Origin: Microthyrium microscopicum | Taxonomy: Eukaryota; Ascomycota; Dothideomycetes; Microthyriales; Microthyriaceae | Assembly (NCBI GenBank): GCA_010405405.1 | Contig: MU004231.1 | Span: 2,161,249-2,225,248 of the forward strand | Length of the DNA: 64,000 nt | Direction: 5' to 3' | Shown here: one piece after another, positions 46,539 to 57,992 of the stretch | How positions within the stretch are numbered: position 1 is the stretch's first letter | Layout: every line of letters begins with the position of its first letter | The notes under the pieces: generated by a model | The model's database searches: none | What the model saw: only the letters and a program-made list of their open reading frames with translations | What the model was told of the DNA's origin: nothing | Position numbers and translations under genes: made by a program

Positions 46539-48179
46539 ATGCGGTTCTATCTACTCTCGTGGCTGTGCGCGGCTGGCTTCACGCTGGCTCAATCGCCTGT
46601 TGGCGTTTGGCCTCAGGTACCTAATCCGCTGATAGTCACTTATGGAGGTCAGCAAATTCCGGTGGGATCTAATGTACAAAAGACAAGTAAGTTTGATGAC
46701 ATTCGCTCATGTTAGATGCTAATATGCTGTAGCGTTGGGGATGTTTCCGCAGCTTGGCCTTCCGCCTGGCTCAGTCAGTAATGGGCAAAAGTTCTTATTT
46801 ATAATGTTAGGTAAGTTTTAACACTCTCTAAGGCGAACTGTAGACCTGACTGACATGATGATATGTAGATATCGATGCGTATGTTCATCCTGCTTCGAGA
46901 AGGTTGCAGTGTCTCTAACAGTGATAGGAATGGCGCCGTGGTGAAAGTTCAACAGACGGGATCGTATCCAACTCCTTCAGCGGCTATGCCCATGGCATCA
47001 TCAATAGCAGCAGCAGCTCCTTCTGGGGCAATTGCACCAGACCTACAGCCAGCAGATCCTCAACATCTGGGTGGCGCCAGCACACATCTCATGAGCATGG
47101 TCCAAGACTTTTCATTTACAACCTCTCTTCTCGGAGCAACAGGAGGAACGTACCTTGCTCAAGGAAATAATGGACCGGTGCCATACATAATCCCCAATCC
47201 TATTGGCGGCCACCGCTACTTGATGCTTCTCCTCGATCAACCCACAGGCTGGAGCGTCCCACCGGCCGTCCAATCCTTAATGGACTCTCGATCCGAATTC
47301 GATATCCGCGCCTTCGTCAACCAATCCGGCCTAGGTGTTCCTCGCTACGGCAGCTGGTTCGTCGTCGTCGGCGATGGTAAGTTCCCCATACCTCACCACC
47401 AACCCCATCACCACTAACAACATCTCCCAGCAAATGCCAGCGCTGCTCCATCCGCCACACCCACACCATCCTCCTCCTCCAAAGTCGCACCAGCAACCGG
47501 CCTCATCGCCGAAACCCCCAGCACTCCCACCACCACCGCAGGAGCCAACGACGGCACCCTCCAAGTCGCCTCGCCCGTCGCCGCGCCCGCCGACGCAGGA
47601 CTCACTTACCTGACGACCACCACCATCCCCGCCGGCGGACCAACACTAATCTACTCAACAACCGGCACGCCCGGCACCCTCGCCTCCCCAATCCCCACCA
47701 CAATAATGACAATCCTAACCCCCGCCTCCGGCGGCGGCCCCCTCAGCACTCTAACCACCACCTCCCTCATCGCTGCGCAAGGAGGCGTTGGTAGTCCGGG
47801 CATAAGCACCTTCTACACGACCGGCTTCCTCGGCTTCACCGTCCTAACATCTCGCTCAACCAGTATATACAGCACGACAGCCGTGGGCGCAAATGGAGCA
47901 CTAAGTGTATACAAGACGACGTCAGCGAGCACGGTGACGAGAGCGTTTAGTGGCGTGAGTCATATTAGTTTGAGCACATATGTTACTGCGCAGACGAGGA
48001 CGTTGACGACGACGGGGGTTGTGCAGGGCGTGTTTGGGACGTTTACGGGGACGTTTACTAGTGTGGGGACGACGACGAGTGCGGCGCCGGCGCTGGTGGG
48101 TGAGGCGACGGGGGTGCCGAGGGTGAGGTATGGGCCGGTGCTTGGGTTGGCGGTGGCGGGTGTAGCGATGGTGTTGTAG
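46539..48179 (+). CDS. Secreted PEBP-like protein with Ser/Thr-rich, GPI-type C-terminus
   Basis: A signal peptide (MRFYLLSWLCAAGFTLAQS) is followed by a domain resembling phosphatidylethanolamine-binding proteins: KFLFIMLDIDAY (compare the family's DPDAP), PNPIGGHRYLMLLLDQP, and FDIRAFVNQSGLG. After FVVVGD comes a Ser/Thr/Pro/Ala-rich stalk of about 240 residues and a hydrophobic end (YGPVLGLAVAGVAMVL) preceded by small residues, as in GPI-anchored wall proteins. Exons: 46539-46686, 46733-46810, a start at 46869, a long exon ending 47376, and 47431-48179. The join after DIDAY at about 46880-46960 is unresolved: the frame shifts by one, so an extra intron (for example 46884-46956) or an alternative acceptor is needed, or the gene is damaged there. 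Probably located on the cell surface; ligand unknown. Confidence 0.7.
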
Positions 48180-48777
48180 ATGGTGATAGCGGGTGTAATG
48201 GTGTTGGATGGGAAACACTGGAAGAGGTGCTAGATTGTGATATTGGAGTTGGTGGTATGACTGGATCGGCCAACGTGCCGTTTATTGTATAGATGGATTC
48301 AATTTAATTTTCAACTTATGATTCTTGAAGCCAGACTTGTATCGTGGGAGTAGTCGCTGTCCAAGATACTGCGATCGACGAAACTATAAGACACACATCA
48401 AGCGGAGCGCATCTCAGTGATCAGAAGGTTATCAGCACACAAACTACTCAAGAACGATGTATTGGAATGAAGTCAGAAGCTTTGTTCGGCCAAGGTGGAA
48501 ACTCAACTGATAGTATTCCTTCAAGGTTGTATGTATGCACAAATAAACAACGCCAGCCTATGCGTACACCCACAAATAATCGCATATTCTTCAACGGGTG
48601 CATTCGTTCTTAGGGGGCATTATTTTTGGCTGCTCAGCAGGCGCTTGAAAATCTCAGAAGTAAACAATCTCCCTCTCAAATCTTTACAGGTATCCGCCGG
48701 TGTTGTCTCTAGTAGTAATACTCGTACTCGTACTCGTACTCGTGCACGTCAAGGTCTTCAAGGTCTGGTTGCTGCAT
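48180..48777. other. Intergenic between convergent genes
   Basis: 3' regions of the PEBP-like gene and STE7. Contains a hexanucleotide microsatellite listed separately; no gene seen. Confidence 0.5.
48720..48743. repeat. (actcgt)4 microsatellite
   Basis: Four exact hexamer copies, within 60 bp of the STE7 stop codon and so probably in its 3' UTR. Confidence 0.9.
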
Positions 48778-50174
48778 CTAGTAGCCAGGTCGACCATTCA
48801 TGCCTGTGTGGCTCGAGGTTCGTGCTGGAAAAGGCCGCTGACCGTCAATAGACATATTCTCCATTCGTTGAGTGATATCTGGTGTTGGCGTTTTCACGCC
48901 GTTGAGCAGACCGGATGTGACGTCGGGGGTTTGGGTAACGAGATGAGATTGTCGGTTTTGCTTGACCATCATTGACGTGGTCCATGCTTCGAGATCCACC
49001 GGTGTGCGTTTGGAAGCCTGGATGAAGGGGTCGGTTTCCTATTTTAATTAGCATTCATATTGGAGAAGGGACTCGATATCCAAAACTTACGAAAAGTTCT
49101 TGTGGGGTTGGTCGTTCAGCAGGATCCTTCTTTAGACATTTGTCGAGAATATGATGTAGAATCTCGGGGAAAGCATCGCTTTGAGGTAGTTGTGGACTAG
49201 GCTCATGTACAATCTGTTGCAGAAGATCCAGAATACCTTGGGGACCGCCAGCATCTTCATCATCATCATCCGGGTCCTTGTCGGAATGAAGTGGGAACTT
49301 TCCAATGGCAAGCTCCATGAGGGTAAGACCTACACTCCATACATCGGATTTGACTGTGTATTGCGCGCCTTGAATTCGTTCTGGGGCCATGTATGTACCA
49401 GTACCGACAAAAGTATCAGCAACCGAGCCTTCCAATTCAGACGAAACGCCGAAATCACAGAGCTTGATTTGTCCGCGAGAGTTTACGAGAACATTCGAAG
49501 GCTTGATGTCGCGATGCATGATTCGATGGTTCTGCCATAGGTATGTAAGACCACCGAACACGGATTCTGCAATCTTTCCTAGGACGTCGACTCGAACTGG
49601 ACCGAATTTCTTGGATACGGAGTCGAGAGAACTATTATAGAGATTAGATGTGATCCAGAGATTGCGAGAATGAACCAGCTTACCCGCAATCCATGTATTC
49701 CATGACCATAATGACATCTCCTCCATCGTTCATGAATGCACCGAAAAAGCTGACAATGTTGGGTGAATTACACTCATGCATAATCTGTAATTCTCGGACG
49801 ATTCGTCTCCGTATTTCCTTCTTGGCCTCGACGTGGATGATCTGTGTCGATGGTCAGTATTGAGTTTTGCGCGCGATGGGCTATCGGAGTCCAACCTTTC
49901 TCGCCATGATCACTTTGGTGGCCACATGTTGAACCTTGCTCACGGTTCCACCATTACCAGCACCAAGTTCTTTGAGAACGATGAGATCCTCGCTTTTTAT
50001 ATCAAGCTTGAACTCAACGCCAATCTCAAGTGTATCTTCGCGATCGTTGTTTCCAAGAGCTCCAGGGACTTGGGCATCGCTAGCGGAAGGAGCAACGGGT
50101 TTGGGGGCAGCATTGAGAGCGAGCCCAAGCTTGTTCTTCCGCTTCATAGTCTTGGTTTTGAATGAGTCGGCCAT
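48778..50174 (-). CDS. ste7: Ste7-type MAP kinase kinase of the mating/invasive-growth pathway
   Basis: Phosphorylates the Fus3/Kss1-type MAP kinase that controls mating, hyphal fusion and host invasion in filamentous fungi. Four exons fit: 50174-49896, 49841-49684, 49631-49091 and 49038-48778, giving 412 residues. The start MADSFKTKTMKRKNKLGLAL includes a MAPK docking site (basic cluster then LxL). The kinase has the Gly loop LGAGNGGTVSKV, the ATP lysine as the last residue of exon 1 (MARK, about 93), HRDIKPSNVLVN, DFGVSSELEGSVADTF with the two activating sites (Ser and Thr of SVADT), and GTYMAPERI. The tail (TPDITQRMENMSIDG) is typical of the MEK-2/Mst7/Fuz7 group. Introns are 52-54 bp. Confidence 0.95.
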
Positions 50175-52023
50175 GTTTACGGCTTTAGGGGAGTGTGCGA
50201 CTGGAGGGAAAAGCGAATGCAGGCCCTGAACAGGGAGGGGCGCAGCGGGGCGAGATGGCAGCGGTTGACTCAGGGGTTTGGGAGAGGAAACCGGGGAGTG
50301 GTATAGATGAAGATTGAGGGGCGTTTGGGCGTTTAGTAGAAAGCAAGAAGAGAGGTGATGGGGTATTCAGAAGATATGGAGAACAATGGTGTGTGTTGGG
50401 TTAGTAGTAGTACTTAGGTATCTTGATGCAGGCGAAGTGGATGGTTGGAGACGGGGCTTGGTGGAGTGCTGGACACTGCAGCTCGCGTTGGGCCTGAACC
50501 TTCACTTTCTCTCCCAGATTCCACATCGAAATATCAATCAGCTTTATTGTTTTCTCAATAAACCATCAATCAATTTTCCTTCTGCCTATTCCTCATTTAC
50601 AAATCAAAGTCCCGGCGGGTCAATTGCCCGTATACTGACAGCTAGGTGCGGATGCGCCTCCTGCCAGTTGGGCGGCAAAATGACCCTTTATCGACCAGTG
50701 CTGTCAAGCTCATCCATTTCTATCAATTACTATTCGCTGCCTCTTGACCATCTTGCGCCAAAGGATCGTGCTTGATATTTTTGTCTTGCCTCATAGTCCG
50801 TATCCGGTATAGCAAGTCTATCAGCCCCAGAGAGCGCATCCAGCTTTAGTCCCAACAAACCACTAACGACATCATACATCGCGACTTATTTTACGCAGAT
50901 TCTTGATAACATGCTGGTTTACCAAGACTATATCATCTCTGTGCGTACAGAGGTACCAACAAGACAGGCGGTGCTGTATCCGATGATCCAAACCCCAGTA
51001 TTTTGTGCTTCACCTGTGTTTGGGAATTGGCCCTTCACTAACTGCCAGTGTCCACCTACCGTACGGTACTGCCACTCATGCCTCACTGGTTATGGCCCTG
51101 CATCACTTCCCTTTCCGTTCGCCTATTTCCGTCTACAGTCGCTTAACTGCCCGAATAGAATCGTCATTGCCTGTTGTGCCCCTATTTGAGGTTCCAGCCG
51201 TCTGGTACAGCATGCCAGCACCGAAATCGCAGTTGTAATCAGACACGTCCCACAGCGCTCTGGATAATGCTTTCTTCACCTTTGGATCTTGATATGTTCT
51301 CAAGTTCAAACCAAATTTTGATGGCATTTGACTGGAGTATCGGCCACGTCTTAGGCACTGTCAGTTCGGCGTACTTGCAAATACAAGAAGACAGCAGCCA
51401 ATACTGTGAGTCGCCCTTAGCCAAAGACTTGAAAATAGCCACAGGATTGAAGTTGCTTCACGTATACCCTTGGAGCTCAAGGAAGGAGCAGCCTAATGGC
51501 GACTCGTGTCTGCCTGCGAAAATATCATTGAGTTCGAAATCTAGTCAAGCTAAAACAATAGACAAAAGTTTGGACCCTGAAATAACAGGTTCGCGACATG
51601 TAACAGCCGGTTGATCGCTACAAGGATGAAGGTTCATCGAACTAATATACTTGTAGGTTGGAAATAGGCGATGGACCAATTTCCAAATTCTATATCTCAA
51701 CCACAAAGTTCCAGAACCAATTTATCTGCAAATTCCAAAACCAAATGCCACGAATACTTACGGTAAGATGTACTCTGTAGGGTCTGAACGAATGGCACGC
51801 TTGTTCGTTGGTGCCCTTCTGCCACTGAAATTAGACTCGATCAAGGATGATTTATGGTAGAGCGTGGTACCACTTTTGGAGGTGGCAATATCTTTCTCTC
51901 CTCCTAGAGAACTTCAGTCTGAACATTATGCGCAAGAGCTTGGTATAAATTTGAAGGAGTAACAGGTCGAATACGTGATAGGTATGAAGCTAGTCACTCA
52001 CTTTTAGACATACGGCCGTCGCG
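50175..52023. other. Divergent intergenic region between STE7 and the GH81 gene
   Basis: Nearly 1.9 kb without a supported gene. A minus-strand ORF of 64 codons at 51133-51327 (DPKVKKALSRALWDVSDYN) is slightly protein-like but isolated. The STE7 side is G-rich on the plus strand, i.e. pyrimidine-rich in the sense of STE7. Confidence 0.5.
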
Positions 52024-54508
52024 ATGAAGGGGAAATGGAGTTGTTCGTTTCTTGGTGCCCTGCCTATATTTCTGGTTAGTATGATATTTACAACTTCATT
52101 ACCGAGCACGAGCATATCATACTAACAATTTCTTATAGTTGGTTGTCGGTGACATGACTGCGGAAGCCCGAAATATAAGACGAAATGTCACTATAGGGAC
52201 TGGAGGTACAGATAGTGCCAATGAACAAGCTTGTCAGAAACCGGTGGCTAGAGAAACTGCCATTGCAAACATATTCAAGCCCATCGACAATATAGCACCA
52301 CGCTTTGCAACGCAGCAAACACATCCATTCAGAGTCGAAGGATACCACCGGAACAATGTGCCAATTCATACCAACAAGTTTTATGTAAACCTCCTGCTAG
52401 ATAAGCAAGACAAACCCGTCTACTGCCATCCCTATACAGTTGCATGGACAGGATGTACGAAAGAGAATGCGAAGGAGAACAACTGCCACTATGGCATGGG
52501 CGTCACCCAGACAGATATTGGCGATGTCAAGTACGGACCCGGCGAACCTGCTCAGTATTACTTCAATCCTATCGACAAACATGCAATCGCACTTTCAGCA
52601 AAAGAGCTAGGGGAAGACTCACAGATGACTCTTGAGAACCCAACGGCTTTCAGCGTCACAGCAGTGCTCTCATCGCCAGCCAACAAGAAGCCCATCATCA
52701 AAACAAACCTAGTTCAAGGAATGGGCTTTGTCACTGTAGAATATTACAACTCCACGCCCATGATACAGTCTGGAATCGGAATCAAAAGTCTAACACCTGG
52801 AGATACAGTAGCAGGCCCAGGGTTTTCTAAAATAATCGCAACTCTTGAAGACAAGACTCAATGGGTGATCTACATCATCTCGTCATCCTCCTCCACACAG
52901 CCTTCCCGCCCGATGTTCACCAAACAGGGCAATAACACTTACGTGGGAAAGCCAAACTTCCATGGCATAATACAACTCGCCAAGATTCCCCTAGACTGGA
53001 CCAATACTCAAGAATATGATAAGCTGGCAGGATCATACGCAATGGGTGCTACTTTATCTGCCTCTGTCAATCGCAATGCGGGTGCATACACTATATCATG
53101 GCAGAAAGGCGGCATTGCGAATCGCCCATTGCTCATGTTTGCTCTGCCACATCATGTGCAATCCATGTCCCCAGAGTCTAGGAAACGACTTACCACCATA
53201 CGGCTGCGGACTACCACCAAGGGAATGGCGCAAGGCTTGATAGGTGACAGCATGAGTCTCACAGAAGACAGGCTACCGCATGATGTACATTACCGACCCT
53301 GGTCTCAGATAGGTCAAGCGCGAGGTTGTAGTTTGAATCGGACAACCAAAGACTTCATAGCGAAGGTTGCTCGTACTGAGATACAGACTGGTATAACGAA
53401 GCGTTTGGCAACGGAGCCGAGTATATACTGGGCCGGGAAGGTATGAAACTCATGACCACCGAAGTAATGTGACTAAACTTGACAGATTATGGGCGGTTAT
53501 GCCTCATTGGTACGCGCCACAGCAGACTTCCTCCAAGATCGACAGCTCTTAGACGAAGGTCTCAAACAACTCAAAACATCCCTTGGAGTCTGGATCTCTG
53601 GCCGACAACCTTACCCAATGGTGTATGAAAGCACATGGGGCGGTATCATAACCGGCTGGGCAAATCGCGCAAACGATATCCGAGTAGATTATGGTAACGC
53701 TTTATACAATGACCACAACTTCCACTACGGATACTTTGTGTATACTGCAGCCGTTATTGCATCCTTGGATCCATCTTGGCTCAACGCTGAAAACAAAGCT
53801 TGGGTTAACTCGCTGATTCGCGACTATGCCAATCCAGTGGACGATAAATACTTCCCATTCTCTCGTTCATTCGACTGGTACCATGGCCACTCGTGGGCAA
53901 CGGGTCTGGATAACTTTGCAGATGGAAAGAGCGAGGAATCATCTTCGGAAGATGCCTTTTCGCTGTTCGCTATCAAACTATGGGGTGAAGCGACTCGAGA
54001 CCATGAAACAGAGGCGCGTGCAAGTCTTCAGCTGGCTATTCTCAAAAGGAGCATTAGCAACTATTTCCTCATGGAAAAAAACAATATCAACCACCCGGCA
54101 AGCTTCGTTCCTAATAAGGTTGTTGGCATAGTAAGTAGAGCTCCAAAACTTCATGCACGATATCTAACATAATGCTAGCTGTTTGAGAACAAAGTAGACC
54201 ATGCTACCTGGTTTGGCAGAAACCCGGAGTACATTCATGGAATCCACATGCTTCCTATGACGCCCATCTCTGGCTATATTCGATCCAAAGACTTTGACAT
54301 CGAAGAGTGGCAGCAAAAGACCAATCCAAACACGTTTCGACCAAAAGATAAAGTATGGACGGGCATCCTCAGAGCAATGCAGGCAAATCATGACCCTCAT
54401 GGAAGCTACAAGTTCTTTGCATCATCGGATTTCGATAATACGCTTTTACAGCAGGGAGAAAGCCGTGCCTATTATTTGATGTATAGTGCTATTCTAGCAG
54501 GTTTCTAG
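52024..54508 (+). CDS. Secreted endo-1,3-beta-glucanase, family GH81
   Basis: Hydrolyses beta-1,3-glucan of cell walls; relatives act in cell separation, wall remodelling or attack on other fungi. Four exons fit: 52024-52074, 52139-53440, 53486-54130 and 54179-54508, giving 775 residues. Exon 1 codes only for the start of the signal peptide (MKGKWSCSFLGALPIFL), which continues LVVGDMTAEA. Family motifs are NIAPRF...HPFRVEGYHRNN, PIHTNKFYVNLLL, DYGNALYNDHNFHYGYFVY with the conserved Asp and His, DWYHGHSWATGL, and GKSEESSSED containing the catalytic Glu. Length is normal for a GH81 enzyme without a binding module. No GPI signal is seen at the end (YSAILAGF). Confidence 0.94.
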
Positions 54509-54766
54509 AAAGTGGTGCTATGAAATGAGACCGTGGTTAGCACTAAGGCAGCATCGTAACTCCATTCCATATATCAACCATGGTTTAGAGAACCACCAAA
54601 GTGCAGTACCATTGTTCTTCGAAAGCAATTTGGTACAAGTACTCGAGGCGACTGGACAACTTCTGGACTTTCCCCAACTTTCTTCTCTCTACTTTTCGAC
54701 AAGAAAACATTCAGTCAAATCACACATCACGACTTTTCAAGTCAACTCCCTCGAACATCAAACAAA

Positions 54767-55477
54767 ATGGGCGACAATATCATGCATAGCCCAGATCTCT
54801 CCGATATCGAACAGCCTGTGGAAGTCATCCAGCTAGCAACCACAGTCCCGAACACCTCTATTGCAGACTACTTTCATAGGGCTTCTACTGACGCTGAAGA
54901 AGATGCCATTATTGAACAATACTTCAAAAAGTGGAACGAAGATAAGAAGAACAGTCAAATGATCGACAGCCCATCTGAGTCTGAAGAGGAAGACCCCTCA
55001 GCTGAAATCGACTATTTCGACGGCAAGCACTGCTTCAGAAATGGCAGATTCACGACGTCTGAACCGCGGGAGTTCTGGAAAATGTGTGAAAGGAGACACG
55101 CAAGGTATCTGGAGAAAGAACTCGCCAAGCACAACGCGGAACCCACTGACCCCGAGGTTATTCAATTCTATGCTTCTCAAAAGCGCCGCAGTACAAGGCT
55201 GCGCCGTCAACTGCAGAATTCTGCTCCCCAACTACCTGAACACGAGAGGATCAAAGTGCTCAAGAAGCAGTTGGATGTCAAGTCGCTGAAAGAGATCCGA
55301 AAGAAGGAAGAGGGTAAGAGACTGGCTGAAGGACGACATGCTATCAACAAGCGCATGCCTGGACAGTACAAGGGCGAGGTTTCGGAACTAGAACGCAAAA
55401 TGGCGGAGAAACGTAGGGAAAAGAACCGCAATAAGAACAATAAACATGGAAGCTGGGTGAAGGGTGGAGGCTATTGA
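54767..55477 (+). CDS. Unknown highly charged protein
   Basis: 236 residues, one exon, starting MGDNIMHSPDLSDIEQP. I do not recognise it. The middle is acidic (DSPSESEEEDPSAEIDYFD), followed by EPREFWKMCERRHARYLEKE and long Lys/Arg/Glu helices (ERIKVLKKQLDVKSLKEIRK; ERKMAEKRREKNRNKNNK), probably a coiled coil or RNA/nucleolar-type basic tail ending HGSWVKGGGY. No signal peptide or membrane helix. The start lies 258 bp after the GH81 stop. Codon structure and composition look genuine; a nuclear role is only a guess from charge. Confidence 0.75.
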   Translation: MGDNIMHSPDLSDIEQPVEVIQLATTVPNTSIADYFHRASTDAEEDAIIEQYFKKWNEDKKNSQMIDSPSESEEEDPSAEIDYFDGKHCFRNGRFTTSEPREFWKMCERRHARYLEKELAKHNAEPTDPEVIQFYASQKRRSTRLRRQLQNSAPQLPEHERIKVLKKQLDVKSLKEIRKKEEGKRLAEGRHAINKRMPGQYKGEVSELERKMAEKRREKNRNKNNKHGSWVKGGGY

Positions 55478-56227
55478 GTCTCATCTTGTTCAAACATTCC
55501 TCGGATTGGTAACTATTACCGTCCTTACCATGGCACGCAACGTACGGAAACGGTGAAGGTACCGAGTTTTTGTATTTTCGAAGGCTATTACATTGGACAT
55601 TGGGGCTTATGTGGAATGGCATGTGTTGTTTATAAGGATATAAATATTTTATAGAAAAGCTAGGTATCTAATGATATATCCAATTGCGTAAAGTCTTTCG
55701 ACTGAGTCTGGCAAAATATCCAACTGTATCTACTGAATAATGTCGACTGGTGTTCAAGTTTCGAGATTCATAGAGATATCGAAATAACCACAGCCATATG
55801 CGGGCATTTGGAAGACTGAGCTACATCTGGGTCAGAATATCATGGAAGATAATACCTATTAAATCGCATTGCAACCTGACGGAATTGATTCTAAGTGTGG
55901 TACCTTGAGATTGGCACAAGACTTAGCCTACCGGAATGTGATTTTTACCTGTATCCGCAGGCTATGTAACCATGGTCATTGACTAAACATACTTCAGTAT
56001 ACCGATAAGTGTACTGGAGAAAATGATATATTATATAAATAGATTGCAGCTGGTATGCCTTGATCAGGGTCCAGGTTCATTGTAGTGGAATACTCGAATG
56101 AATCGTTGCTGCTGTGATTATATATAATCCTAATTTGAATATTGCCTATGGGTCATAGTATCGAAGAGTACTCCTGCTCTTGGGGACGTAAATCACACTA
56201 ATAATTAATTGGTCGATCTCTCTAGAG
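55478..56227. other. Intergenic between convergent genes
   Basis: AT-richer than its neighbours. I see no gene or repeat. Confidence 0.5.
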
Positions 56228-56790
56228 TTACAATCCAATTAGCTCTGGCAGTTTACAAGGCCCTTTGTAGAGAACTGCATGTTCTGGTAAATCTCCTAGT
56301 ATTGGAAACTGCGCAATGACTGTTTGATCTTTGGCTGGAAAGTCGGTAATATGGCCCGACTTGGAGGTGTTTTTGAGATCGGCTGCAATCAACAGTCCAT
56401 ACTGGCCTCCTTGCAACCATGCCTCGTGCTTCGAATTTGGCAGCGTAATATGTACAAGCCCAGATAGGACCAAGGAATACCTGCTTAGTTTAGACTAGAA
56501 CAGCTTTTCGATGATAACTGAACAGCTTACTGGTAGGTTCGGGCCCATGCTTGACCAATATATGTTTGAGGCGGAAGCACTCCAATAAAGGCACCTTCAA
56601 AATTTCCAATTGGATAGTTCGCAGCACCGGCAAAGTCGCCAGGGGGTGAAAACAGATTCCAGCATTCTAGAGTCGATTCCCCATTGGCGGCCGATATTGC
56701 AGTGATGTTCAGTCCTTGTTCAGCTCCACTTCCAGCGAAGAAGGATAAAAATGCTAGGAGTGAGATGATGTATGAGCACCTACAGAACAT
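56228..56790 (-). CDS. Small secreted protein, cupin-like by appearance
   Basis: Two exons, 56790-56531 and 56480-56228, with a 50-bp intron (GTAAGC...AAGCAG), give 170 residues. The N-terminus MFCRCSYIISLLAFLSFFAG is a signal peptide with likely cleavage after SGAEQ. The mature part includes LECWNLFSPPGDFAGAANYP, YSLVLSGLVHITLPNS and EAWLQGGQYGLLIAADLK; strand-rich with a Gly-Gln-Tyr-Gly turn, which resembles small fungal single-cupin secreted proteins. The metal ligands of classic cupins are not obvious. One N-glycosylation site (NIT). The family and role are unproven; an effector or extracellular enzyme are both possible. Confidence 0.7.
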
Positions 56791-57992
56791 ATTGAGAGTA
56801 GGGTTGCGTTGTGTCTATTTGCTTGCTGAGTTGATAAGGTGAAGCGGAGTGGAGTTTTGAACTCAAGTACGTCAGTTCCTTGTCGGGGCGGTGAAAGGAC
56901 GATCCGAATGAGAGATCATTTCTCGTGCATGCGCTTGGTGGCGCATTTGCGTGCAACGCAAGAACAACGCACATGTAACTACCTCCTATGGTGAAGCACT
57001 TGCATCCACCCGGCCCTCTTAATAGCATCCTGAGGATTACCAATTAACGGTCAGTAAAATTGGAATTTGCGTCGGGCCGTTGGAACGATATCTTTAAGAC
57101 AGACCACGGGTCGACAAAATGAATGGCGTGCATTCATCAACTGTGATGTGTACCATCGCATTTCAAGAAAGATGATTACTTCATTTTCCAGCGCATTGAA
57201 TGAACACCGAAGAAGCTAAGACTGCAATTGATAATAGAAGGCGATATAGGAGAGCCAGTGTCCATCAGGCTGCGCTAGCTTAATTTGGTGCAGCGCCATC
57301 AGAAAGGCCAATGATACTCCGTAGAGCGGAACTGCAGGGCAAAAGTAAAGCATTTCAAGGTTGATACAGCCGACTAGATGCGCTGTGCAGCTCAAATGTA
57401 AATTGAAGGCATCGAATATCAGGCAAAGATACGTCCTGCAGTTCAAGATCTTGGGCAGATAAAGTAGATTGCCAAGTTCGGCTGAACTTAGCATCAGGTC
57501 CTTGGATTTGAAGCACGTCATCCGTGTCAAAGGTCCAAGATGTAAGCCTTCCAATCTAGAAGTTGGAGGAATTTGTCGCGAGATGCAAGTGCTTCAACAA
57601 TCAAACTCGGGATTGATGAAGATTGAAGATGAAGTGAAGTTGGAGGATGAAACAGAAAAAGTAGAGACAGTCGCCAGTCATGTCTGACAAAGACACCCAA
57701 GTGAGACTAGCGCCTCCCCACCCTAAGCAGATGCAATCCTCCCTGACACGCCTGAGTCCCTCTACAGCTCTCAATCTCTCGGTCTTGTATGGCCAGCTTC
57801 AACACATTTCCACTCGGTCCCATTGCTTCATTATATTCCCCAACCACTTGTCTTCTTCTTACTTCCTAGTCCGTTACTCTAGCCTCCAAGTGACATGAGC
57901 CTCATGTCCCAATGACCCCAGCGTCCATGACCTAATCCCAGCGCGGGGCCTCTTCCTTCAGCGTAGAACCACTACCTCCTCCTGCGTCCACG
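56791..57992. other. Divergent intergenic region
   Basis: Upstream regions of the small secreted protein and of the TBC gene. CT-rich close to 57,900. No gene seen. Confidence 0.5.

Noticed and set aside
51133-51327. 64-codon minus-strand ORF between STE7 and the GH81 gene
   Set aside because: Partly protein-like, but no family and no supporting signals; could be a gene relic.
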